From Bifidobacterium breve (GTDB taxonomy: Bacteria; Actinomycetota; Acidimicrobiia; IMCC26256): 12,164 nucleotides of DNA. The stretch spans positions 1 to 12,164 of the forward strand of contig CAMDSG010000037.1 in NCBI GenBank assembly GCA_945907055.1. The letters are read 5' to 3'. The notes below the pieces were generated by a model. It was not told the DNA's origin. It searched no databases and was given only the letters and a program-made list of their open reading frames with translations. Shown piece by piece: positions 1 through 6,761 of the stretch (the stretch's first letter is position 1; every line of letters begins with the position of its first letter). Position numbers and translations under genes: made by a program.

Positions 1-101
1 GTACCTAGGTCGGTCACCTCAAAGCCGTCTGCTGCGGCGACAGCAACAAGGTGCTGCTTCAGTGCAAAACCTGCGTGGTCTGAACCGAATACGACCCTCA
101 C
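1..101 (-). CDS. rpiB: Ribose-5-phosphate isomerase B, N-terminal part (cut by window edge)
   Basis: Reading leftwards from a GTG at 99-101, the frame stays open for 33 codons to the window edge. It begins MRVVFGSDHAGFALKQHL and continues to EVTDLGT. This is the classic start of RpiB/LacAB-family sugar-phosphate isomerases, where GSDHAGF forms part of the active-site loop and a DxGT-type segment closes the first strand-helix-strand unit. RpiB interconverts ribose-5-phosphate and ribulose-5-phosphate in the cytosol (pentose phosphate pathway). The start is fixed by homology, because the family begins two to four residues before the first hydrophobic strand. No strong Shine-Dalgarno sequence is visible. 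The gene is a housekeeping neighbour and probably marks the boundary of the polysaccharide locus. The remaining two thirds lie outside the window, so integrity cannot be judged. Confidence 0.88.
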   Translation of the reverse strand, partial: MRVVFGSDHAGFALKQHLVAVAAADGFEVTDLG

Positions 102-197
102 GAAAGGTCACGATTCTGACTCATGCGGCTGTGGAAGGTTTCTCCTCTAGAAGGCATCGCTTCACTCTAACGCCGAGCCACCGAATTCAACGTGCCG

Positions 198-1388
198 CTA
201 GCGCGCCCCGGCATCTCTATATGCAGCCATCAACCCCTCAAGGTGGCCTGGCCAATCAAGCGGGGCGAGTTCGGGGGGTGATGTGTAGTCAGCGGGGGCA
301 GCAGCAAACATGCGTAGGCGATCTGATAGTGCCTGCGCGTCTCTGGATTTAAACAGCAGTGCAGATGCCTTAGGGCTGACCAACTCGGGAATCCCCCCGG
401 CCTCAGCCCCAATTACTGGAATTCCCCGTGCACGAGCCTCATTCAGAACAATCGGAGCAGGGTCACTCCATTCAGATGGCACTACGAGGCAGTCGATCTC
501 ATTAAAGAACTGCTCCTTCATATTCCCCCCTACCCAGCCAAGTGCCTCGACGCCAGCAACACTAGGAGCAGCACCACTAGGAGCAGCACCACTAGGAGCA
601 ACAGCAGCGTTCTGGACCTCTCCAAGAAGTGGCCCGCGACCCCCGACAAGTAAGCGCGATCCGCGAATATCTGCAGCCTTAAATGCGCTCAGAAGCGTGG
701 CGACTCCTTTGTAAGCAGCGAGCTGGCCTAGATAACCAAAGACCGGTGCAGCGACATCTCGAACCGGGCGCGGCTCCGGAGGGCTCTCTACTGGGTTATA
801 TAGAACACGCACGCGCCCCGATGCCCAGGCGAGTCGATCGTGCTCCGCAGCAACTGCCTTTGAGACTCCTAGCACTACGTCGGGGGCGTTCCCTCGAACC
901 TGGCGCTCACGCACGGCCGTAATAGCAGCGCACCCCCTACAAGAGGTAGTGCAGGCTGTGCCGTCTCGCTGCACCATTGACGTGCGTTGGCAGAGCAACC
1001 AGTAATCGTGGAGCGTGTGTACATGGGGAATCCGCATCTTCCCTGGCCTAGTTAGCGCCACAGCCGACATACCTTGAACCGTGTGAGAGTGAACAACATC
1101 AGGCGAAAACTCACTTATCGCCTTCTCAAGAATCGATGCCGTGTCAGGGTTCCAAACATCCCTAAGGTGCATCAATGCCCTCTTTGAGGCAGGTTGACTC
1201 GCAAATTCCTGCAACGGATATGGCTTGGACGGAACCTGCGCTATTACACGCTCCCCGGGAGATCCATATGTAACAACCCCAACATCATGGCCAGCATCGA
1301 CGAGTCGGTCGGCTAGCTGGGCAGCATGGAGTTCGGCTCCGCCAAGAACTGCAGGCGGCCAGAGACTTGAGAGCAATAATACGCGCAC
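198..1388 (-). CDS. GT4-family glycosyltransferase
   Basis: A 396-residue cytosolic GT-B enzyme that would transfer a nucleotide-activated sugar onto a lipid-linked acceptor. The N-terminus (MRVLLLSSLWPP then GGAELHAAQLADRL) is the usual first strand and glycine-rich loop of the GT4 acceptor domain. HSHTVQG and HDYWLLC follow. Four cysteines at about C133, C146, C150 and C153 form a cluster found in one GT4 subgroup. The donor domain shows VFGYLGQLAAYKG (about residue 215 on), GGRGPL, and the C-terminal acidic region PSEWSDPAP...NEARARGIPVIG. Start: the only in-frame start is a GTG with no clear Shine-Dalgarno, but the family start fits exactly. Odd: three copies of a five-residue repeat (APSGA, APSGA, APSVA; about residues 262-276) sit in the loop before the GWVGG strand. 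It is divergent from the next glycosyltransferase. Sugar specificity cannot be assigned. Confidence 0.9.
   Translation of the reverse strand: MRVLLLSSLWPPAVLGGAELHAAQLADRLVDAGHDVGVVTYGSPGERVIAQVPSKPYPLQEFASQPASKRALMHLRDVWNPDTASILEKAISEFSPDVVHSHTVQGMSAVALTRPGKMRIPHVHTLHDYWLLCQRTSMVQRDGTACTTSCRGCAAITAVRERQVRGNAPDVVLGVSKAVAAEHDRLAWASGRVRVLYNPVESPPEPRPVRDVAAPVFGYLGQLAAYKGVATLLSAFKAADIRGSRLLVGGRGPLLGEVQNAAVAPSGAAPSGAAPSVAGVEALGWVGGNMKEQFFNEIDCLVVPSEWSDPAPIVLNEARARGIPVIGAEAGGIPELVSPKASALLFKSRDAQALSDRLRMFAAAPADYTSPPELAPLDWPGHLEGLMAAYRDAGAR
561..605. repeat. 15-bp tandem repeat inside glycosyltransferase gene
   Basis: The unit actaggagcagcacc occurs twice in perfect tandem (561-575, 576-590). A third diverged copy, actaggagcaacagc, occupies 591-605. 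The period is a multiple of three, so copy-number change would lengthen or shorten a surface loop (APSGA per unit on the minus strand) without breaking the frame. Confidence 0.9.
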
Positions 1389-1417
1389 GACATTGCGTAG
1401 GCTACAGCCCAGGCGCG

Positions 1418-2548
1418 ATGTGCGCGACCGAGAATGAACTCAGGCAGGGTCTTATCCGTACCGCAATCGTGCAAGACCATCTAGTCCAGACGGGTGGAGC
1501 AGAGCGCGTCCTCCTTGCCATGGCGCGGTCGCTCCCCCGGAGTGAGATCTACACATCTTTTTACGAGCCAACCGCTACGTACCCAGAGATGGCCAGCCTT
1601 GATATCAATACCATGCCGATTAACCGGATCAATGCTCTCCGCTCGCACCACAGGATCGCCTTCCCACTTCTTGCGCCGTCATTTAGCGCTACGAAAATTG
1701 ATGCAGATGTCACCGTATGCGCCACCGCCGGCTGGTCGCATGGAGTGCGCACCTCCGGAGCCAAGGTTGCCTACTGGTATGCCCCCGCTCGCTGGCTTTA
1801 CCAACTCGACGAGTACGCAGGGACACGCAGAGCCGTGTGGGCTGCGGCCAAGGCTATGGCTCCATTTCTTGGCCCTTGGGACCGCCAAGCTGTCGCCTCC
1901 GTCGATCGGCACATCGCTCTATCAAGCGTTATACAGACGAGAATAAGAGAGTTGTACAGAGTCGAGGTTGATCTACTCGCGCCGCCATCCACGTTTACAG
2001 CCGATGGGCCGATCGATGATTCCTTAGGGATAAATCCAGGATTCATTCTCTGTGTAGCTCGCTTGCTCCCCTATAAGAATGTTGATGTCGTGATTGAGGC
2101 GATTAAGCGCACGCCACATCTCCAACTTGTCATCGTTGGTCGCGGCCCAGAGGCTGAGCGCCTCAAGTCATTAGCCCCAAAGGGCACTGTTTTTCTAGAG
2201 GGAGTTACCGACGCTCAACTCAGGTCGCTCTATCGAGACTGCTGCGCATTAGTCGCGGCCGCTCACGAGGATTTTGGGCTGACCCCACTTGAGGCCGCAG
2301 CGTTTGGCAGGCCCAGTGCGGTACTCGCATCCGGGGGGTTTCTAGATACCGTGATCGATGGCGAGACTGGAGTCACCTTCAAAACTTCCACCCCAGAAGA
2401 AGTATCAGAGGCAATCAACCGGGTAACGAGTGAGACATGGAGCGAACCCGCCCTAATCGCTCGCGCAGATACATTCTCCGAAAAAGTATTTGCAACGCGC
2501 CTCAACGAGATTGTTGCAACAACTGCAAGCGACCGAAGAACTGCGTAA
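1418..2548 (+). CDS. GT4-family glycosyltransferase
   Basis: About 376 residues from the ATG at 1418. It begins its fold at RTAIVQDHLVQTGGAERVLL, the usual acceptor-domain start of WbaZ/RfbU-like GT4 enzymes. The donor domain starts near FILCVARLLPYKNVDVVIEAI, with VGRGPEAERL after it. The EX7E motif is E284...E292 in HEDFGLTPLEAAAFGRP, followed by GGFLDTVIDGETGV, which contacts the nucleotide sugar. Role: cytosolic addition of one sugar to the lipid-linked repeat unit. Start is uncertain: the ATG at 1418 adds 12 residues before the expected first strand and has no Shine-Dalgarno, while AGGCAGGG at 1442-1449 precedes an in-frame ATC at 1454 exactly where the family would start. This is a lone plus-strand gene. 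Its stop lies 12 bases from the stop of the convergent neighbour. Confidence 0.88.
   Translation: MCATENELRQGLIRTAIVQDHLVQTGGAERVLLAMARSLPRSEIYTSFYEPTATYPEMASLDINTMPINRINALRSHHRIAFPLLAPSFSATKIDADVTVCATAGWSHGVRTSGAKVAYWYAPARWLYQLDEYAGTRRAVWAAAKAMAPFLGPWDRQAVASVDRHIALSSVIQTRIRELYRVEVDLLAPPSTFTADGPIDDSLGINPGFILCVARLLPYKNVDVVIEAIKRTPHLQLVIVGRGPEAERLKSLAPKGTVFLEGVTDAQLRSLYRDCCALVAAAHEDFGLTPLEAAAFGRPSAVLASGGFLDTVIDGETGVTFKTSTPEEVSEAINRVTSETWSEPALIARADTFSEKVFATRLNEIVATTASDRRTA
1442..1449 (+). promoter_or_regulatory. Candidate ribosome binding site before ATC 1454
   Basis: AGGCAGGG, with four bases to an in-frame ATC codon. It is the best Shine-Dalgarno match near the beginning of this glycosyltransferase. 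ATC initiation is rare, so this is only suggestive. Confidence 0.3.
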
Positions 2549-2550
2549 AG

Positions 2551-2582
2551 CTCTGAGGCCCTATCCGCGCGCGGACGCAGAG
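2551..2582. other. Inverted repeat between convergent genes
   Basis: CTCTG (2551-2555) pairs with CAGAG (2578-2582). Between them is the perfect palindrome TCCGCGCGCGGA (2564-2575). It covers the stop of the minus-strand glycosyltransferase and lies just after the plus-strand stop, so it could act as a bidirectional terminator. There is no clean U-tract, hence low confidence. Confidence 0.25.
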
Positions 2583-3682
2583 AGTGCATCGCTGTAAGAC
2601 TCAACAATAGATTTAGCGACGATTGCCACAGAAGGAATCCAACTCGGTATTACCGGAGCATGGTGCTGGGTGGTGAATCGCGCCGCCACAAGAATTGCAT
2701 CATGCCAACCCTTCGAGTCATCAGGGTCTAGGTGCACGGCGCCTCCATTCGCTACCTCAACAAGTGCGGGGTCAGTAGATGCGATCACCTGCGTCCCCAC
2801 CGCCATGGCCTCAACAATCGGCAGACCATAACCCTCTTCACGCGATGGGTAGAGGAGCGCTGTGGCGTGCTCGTACATCCACCTCAAAGATGCGTCGCTC
2901 GCACCGACCACTCGCCGAGCCGAGCCTTGACTTATCAAGGAGTCAATCCCTCGAAGCGTCTCCTGGCTCTTCCAGCCACCACTCCCGACTACTACCAGAA
3001 GCATCCCCGTCTGCTCAAAGACGCTGGGCCATACGCTGATCAGGGCATCGAGGTTCTTCCTAGGAGAGAGGTCGCCTACAGCAAGACAGAATTTGGTATC
3101 CACTAACTCCTCAACCGACTCTGCGGGGGCGGAGAAGAGTTCGCCCCCAAATGGCAGACCAACTTTTCTCGACTTCGAGCCCCATTTAGCGTTGTGTGAA
3201 GCAACAGAGGCAACTACCGCCTCTGTATGCGTCACAATCGCATCTGCTCGCTCAATGGATTCAATATATTGCCGCGGAAGTAAAAATCGTTTCGCTAGAC
3301 GGAACTGCCTCGCATTATGCAGAAGGGTTAGGTCGTGAACTGTAAGCACCCCAGCCAAACGAGAGACTGGGAGCACGTGCTTGCTTGCGTGGATGAGCTC
3401 AGCCCCTCTCTTCGCAAACTCACCACCAAGACGCCACCGGACCCAAGCAGCCTGCGCTATCTGTCCGCTATGAGGTATCGAGATCACATCGGTAACGTTG
3501 CTTGGGAGCCCAAGGTCTCGGTTTTTTGCCGCAGCCTCGGGTAGAGCCAGCACTAGCTCAATATCGGTTTGAGTCCCCATAAGAGTGATCAACTGCCGGC
3601 CCACTCTTGCTATGCCGTCATGCCTATCAAATGTCTCCGCGACTAATCCAACGCGAAGCGTCAAGGCGTAACTCGCTGCCAC
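2561..3682 (-). CDS. GT4-family glycosyltransferase
   Basis: A 373-residue GT-B enzyme. After LRVGLVAETFD comes RHDGIARVGRQLITLM, the loop-helix that opens this GT4 subgroup. The N-terminal domain continues with ELIHASKHVLP, LTVHDLTLLH and ADAIVTHTEAV, the last marking the end of the acceptor domain. The donor domain carries FCLAVGDLSPRKNLDALI and the EX7E motif in YPSREEGYGLPIVEAMAVG, then VIASTDPALVEVANGGAVHLDP. Start: GTG at 3682 overlaps the upstream gene by 22 bases. A TTG at 3664 overlaps its stop as TTGA and gives MTLRVGLVAE, which fits the family better. Neither has a clear Shine-Dalgarno, so translation is probably coupled to the upstream ligase gene. Role: adds one sugar to the growing lipid-linked oligosaccharide; specificity unknown. 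Confidence 0.9.
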   Translation of the reverse strand: MAASYALTLRVGLVAETFDRHDGIARVGRQLITLMGTQTDIELVLALPEAAAKNRDLGLPSNVTDVISIPHSGQIAQAAWVRWRLGGEFAKRGAELIHASKHVLPVSRLAGVLTVHDLTLLHNARQFRLAKRFLLPRQYIESIERADAIVTHTEAVVASVASHNAKWGSKSRKVGLPFGGELFSAPAESVEELVDTKFCLAVGDLSPRKNLDALISVWPSVFEQTGMLLVVVGSGGWKSQETLRGIDSLISQGSARRVVGASDASLRWMYEHATALLYPSREEGYGLPIVEAMAVGTQVIASTDPALVEVANGGAVHLDPDDSKGWHDAILVAARFTTQHHAPVIPSWIPSVAIVAKSIVESYSDALSASARG

Positions 3683-5169
3683 TCGAGAGAGGGGCTCGAG
3701 GATTCCTCCCCAAGAATCTCGACCCCGCGTATCGGAGCCGTATGAACCACGGGTGCCGACTCACTCTCGTTGACTCCTCTCATTCGAGGCGCCATCGTTG
3801 AGACAATCGCGAGCATGAGCCAGAAGAGGGCATCCATTGGGATCATCTCAAAATATGACGCAACAAAACATGCCCCCATGATTCCGAGAACCTGAGCCGA
3901 CCACCCGGCAGCAAAATGCTTATCTTCCTCCGCTACGCGCTTCTCTACATACCTCCCAGTCAGAAATGCGGAGACAAGAAGTGAGACAAAAAGCCAAAGG
4001 CCAACAAGCCCTATCTCCAAGCCCACCTTCAGATAAGCATTATCCGCTTGGAATGTTTTCACTCCCAGAGCGGTCGGGGCCGCAGTTGTTGCCACCTTCT
4101 CAGCTGCGGCTCCAGTCGTGCCGATCCCGTCGCCGATCGGGTTGCTCCAGACCGCCCCGCCGCGATCCGCCCAAGATGTTGTTCGAACATTGAGGCTGTT
4201 GGACTGCAACGCCGCACTCGTGAACGAACTCCCACCAGGCAGAAATAGAAGCGCAGCGAACGCAAGCGGAATGAAGGCAACGAGGATTTTATAGCGATGA
4301 AACGCAAGGTAGAGAAGCCCTATTCCTAGCCCGAGCCAAGCACCACGCACATAGGCAAACACGATCGCAACGCCAATTAGGGGGAGAGAGAAGAGGAATA
4401 TGCGATTACGGAGGCGCTTTGGATCTGCAATGGCACGGGGAAGTGCTATGAGGACCGTGAGCATGAGGTAGAACGCGAACGGAAACGGCTGGTTAAAAGT
4501 GGAGAATGATCGCAGGCGCCAACCATTCGCAAACCTAATGACCTCGTTGTAGGGGTATCCCAATGCAGCGAGTTGAGCATGCCCGAGAACTTGCTGATAG
4601 ATGCCGTAGATGGAGGTAACTATCGCGATGCCGATAAATATATTTATCAACTGATCGCGATCATCTCGGTTGAGAGGGCATCTCCATACCACGACAGCAA
4701 TCAAGATATTGAAGTATGAAATTCTCAGCCCAATTAGAGCTGTTCCCATTCCGACCATCGGTACTGTGATGACTGCAATTGCAAACAGAACTGCAACTGC
4801 AGGCACCCAACCCGGCACGCGTCTCCCACGGGCACCACGTGCATCAGATGGGCATAGGAATGTTGCGATTAGGAGGCCAAGGACGAAAGCCTCTTTCCAC
4901 CCCTCAGCCCATACTGGGATTGGGACTATGTAGTGGAGTCCATCAAAAGGGATCAAAGCAGCAAAAATCAGAATCCCTGTCTGAGGACGCTTCACAACTA
5001 TTAGCCCTAGCGGGATCAATACGGCGAGAAAAATAAGGTAAGGCCAGAGACCTGTAATGACACCTAGGGATGCAACCACCACTCCTACGGCTATGGCCAA
5101 AGCGGTAGGGAGGTCGAGACTTGCGAGACTAAAACCGCGAAGTCGAGGGTTTTGAAGCAGACCAACCAT
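3661..5169 (-). CDS. O-antigen ligase / Wzy-type polymerase family membrane protein
   Basis: About 502 residues with some 12-14 hydrophobic segments, for example ALAIAVGVVVASLGVITGLW near the N-terminus and GLVGLWLFVSLLVSAFL near the C-terminus. The stretch FAYVRGAWLGLGIGLLYLAF is the hallmark of the Wzy_C/O-antigen ligase family. A long extracytoplasmic loop (after LLFLPGG, with NSLNVRTTSWADRGGAVW) follows, as expected for the catalytic loop. It sits in the inner membrane and would polymerise flipped repeat units or transfer the finished glycan; sequence does not separate the two roles. The C-terminal 35 or so residues are soluble. The ATG at 5169 is used here; a GTG two codons upstream (5175) is equally possible. 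Its start region abuts the divergent kinase gene. Its 3' end overlaps the next glycosyltransferase, indicating co-transcription. Confidence 0.87.
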   Translation of the reverse strand: MVGLLQNPRLRGFSLASLDLPTALAIAVGVVVASLGVITGLWPYLIFLAVLIPLGLIVVKRPQTGILIFAALIPFDGLHYIVPIPVWAEGWKEAFVLGLLIATFLCPSDARGARGRRVPGWVPAVAVLFAIAVITVPMVGMGTALIGLRISYFNILIAVVVWRCPLNRDDRDQLINIFIGIAIVTSIYGIYQQVLGHAQLAALGYPYNEVIRFANGWRLRSFSTFNQPFPFAFYLMLTVLIALPRAIADPKRLRNRIFLFSLPLIGVAIVFAYVRGAWLGLGIGLLYLAFHRYKILVAFIPLAFAALLFLPGGSSFTSAALQSNSLNVRTTSWADRGGAVWSNPIGDGIGTTGAAAEKVATTAAPTALGVKTFQADNAYLKVGLEIGLVGLWLFVSLLVSAFLTGRYVEKRVAEEDKHFAAGWSAQVLGIMGACFVASYFEMIPMDALFWLMLAIVSTMAPRMRGVNESESAPVVHTAPIRGVEILGEESSSPSLEWQRVTP

Positions 5170-5227
5170 GACCACAGATACTACCCGTGGTTCAGAACGA
5201 GTTGAACGGCGCGTATCATGTCGCCAT

Positions 5228-6655
5228 ATGGATCTAGCAGCACATTTTCGAATAATCGCCAGAGCATGGAAGCAGATTCTTATCGCAGGGGTATTGGTTG
5301 CGGTAGCGATGTTCTTCTGGTCAAACAGGGCAGAGAGAGTCTACGAAGCAACTGCTCTTCTAGCCGTTACACCGAGCGATACTGGGCTCGGGATTAACGC
5401 AGATCAAGCAACCTTTTTAGCCAAGAGTTATGCGCTATACGCAGAGACACCGCGCGTCACCGCAGCGGCGGCAAAATCCTCAGGACTCAATATCACGGCT
5501 AACGATGCAGACTCGTTAATCTCGGCCTCTGCTGTTGGGGACCTTGGATTCTTAGAGGTATACGCAGACGGTCCATCTGTCTCCGATGCGGAGAAGCTTG
5601 CCAGCGCGGCGACCGTAGCGCTCATAGATGCTGTACGAGCACAGCAGACCGCCTCACTAGCCCAAGACATTGCGCCAATTCAGGCACAGCGCGTGATTCT
5701 TCAGAAGCAACTGAGCGACCTTCCAGCGTTCGATCCTCAGGCAGCAAGTATCCAAGCGAATATTGATGCCCTCAATCAAGTAGAGGCAGAGAGGCGCGCG
5801 CAGCCAGCCAATCGCGTCAATGTTGCAGCGAGTGCCCACGCACCCTCAACGCCAATCTCGCCACACCCGACGCGCTCCGCTGTAGTTGCGTTTCTGCTGA
5901 CGTGCATCCTCGTTGGAGAACTCATTGTTGCTAGCAGAGCAATTGGGGATCGCATTGGCCGCACCGGTGACGACGACGCAGACGTTGCACGAATTACCGG
6001 CCTACCTGTACTTGGGCGTATACCTAAGGGTGAAGGCTTTGAGACCGTTGAGGCATTCAGGGTCTTGCGCACCAACCTCATGGTCCTAGAGGCCGCAGGG
6101 AGGCCGCGCACGGTAGCGGTAGTAAGCAACACACAAGACGCAGGTAAGTCTTTTATCTCTATCAACCTCGCCCAGTCCGCATCTGCACTTGATGACAAGG
6201 TCGTACTCATCGATGCCGACCTTCGCCGCCCGACAATCCACGAACGACTTAGCGTTCCCCGCACGCCTGGACTCACCTCAGTATTGCTCGGCAGCGATCT
6301 CTCAGAGGCCCTGCGCAAGGTAGCTGAGAGCCCGTTCCTTAGAGTTCTCTCTAGCGGACCCCCCGTCGAGGACCCCTCCGCCATTCTTGGTGCCCGTGCA
6401 TTTCGCGTAGTACTTGACACGCTTCGCGCAGTGCGCCTTGTTGTTGTCGACACTCCACCATCAGGGCTCTTCTCGGATGCGTTAGCAGTGGCATCTCAAT
6501 GTGACGCCACGATCTTTGTTCTTGACCTTAAGAACAGTAAGCAGCAGCAAGTGCGTCAGGCACTAGAGGAGCTTCAGAGGTCCGGCGCAAATGTTGTTGG
6601 AGTCGTAGTTAACCGCACCGAGGTTGTTAACCGCTCCGCTTACTACGAGGCATAG
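5228..6655 (+). CDS. Wzz-domain polysaccharide co-polymerase fused to BY-type tyrosine kinase
   Basis: About 475 residues from ATG 5228, which gives MDLAAHFRIIARAWKQ, the normal Wzz-type start. An upstream in-frame ATG at 5168 would overlap the neighbour's start codon. TM1 is about residues 14-33 (ILIAGVLVAVAMFFW). An extracytoplasmic Wzz domain of about 180 residues follows, then TM2 at about 217-237 (AVVAFLLTCILVGELIVAS). The cytosolic kinase begins at EAFRVLRTNLM. It has Walker A (TQDAGKSF, K307), Walker A' (LIDADLRRP, D329 and D331) and Walker B (VVVDTPPSG, D408). The family controls chain length and export by autophosphorylation of C-terminal tyrosines. Here only YY remains, in the ending SAYYEA. 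Walker A lacks the common GEGK form but resembles the E. coli Wzc type. No phosphatase gene is in the window. Confidence 0.9.
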   Translation: MDLAAHFRIIARAWKQILIAGVLVAVAMFFWSNRAERVYEATALLAVTPSDTGLGINADQATFLAKSYALYAETPRVTAAAAKSSGLNITANDADSLISASAVGDLGFLEVYADGPSVSDAEKLASAATVALIDAVRAQQTASLAQDIAPIQAQRVILQKQLSDLPAFDPQAASIQANIDALNQVEAERRAQPANRVNVAASAHAPSTPISPHPTRSAVVAFLLTCILVGELIVASRAIGDRIGRTGDDDADVARITGLPVLGRIPKGEGFETVEAFRVLRTNLMVLEAAGRPRTVAVVSNTQDAGKSFISINLAQSASALDDKVVLIDADLRRPTIHERLSVPRTPGLTSVLLGSDLSEALRKVAESPFLRVLSSGPPVEDPSAILGARAFRVVLDTLRAVRLVVVDTPPSGLFSDALAVASQCDATIFVLDLKNSKQQQVRQALEELQRSGANVVGVVVNRTEVVNRSAYYEA

Positions 6656-6710
6656 ATCAAGCCACTCAAGGTGCGCTGAGCCTGTGTTTCGAAGACGGTA
6701 TCGGCGCGAA

Positions 6711-6761
6711 GGAGCATCTAACTTCTCCCTGGATCTAACTGCGCCCTGGATCTAACTGTGA
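6711..6761. repeat. 17-bp tandem repeat at 3' end of flippase gene
   Basis: Three consecutive 17-base units: ggagcatctaacttctc (6711-6727, diverged), cctggatctaactgcgc (6728-6744) and cctggatctaactgtga (6745-6761). The last two share a perfect 15-base core. A 17-base period shifts the reading frame: one copy encodes QLDPG at the flippase C-terminus and the next supplies its stop codon (6735-6737). Confidence 0.85.

Noticed and set aside
98..157. Short leader frame on the minus strand (ATG 157 or 124) whose stop overlaps the rpiB GTG as GTGA
   Set aside because: The overlap is suggestive of coupling, but no ribosome binding site is at a proper distance and an 8-19 codon frame is expected by chance.
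62..352. Plus-strand open frame of 96 codons at the left edge
   Set aside because: It is antisense to rpiB and to the end of the first glycosyltransferase, with no Shine-Dalgarno and no protein-like pattern.
5776..6453. Long open frame of 225 codons on the minus strand inside the kinase gene
   Set aside because: It is antisense to the kinase's clear Walker motifs. Its translation is Arg/Ser/Thr-rich low-complexity without any domain, typical of a shadow frame.
6656..6734. Bidirectional terminator between kinase and flippase
   Set aside because: Only a four-base CTCA/TGAG stem is visible and there is no U-tract on either strand.
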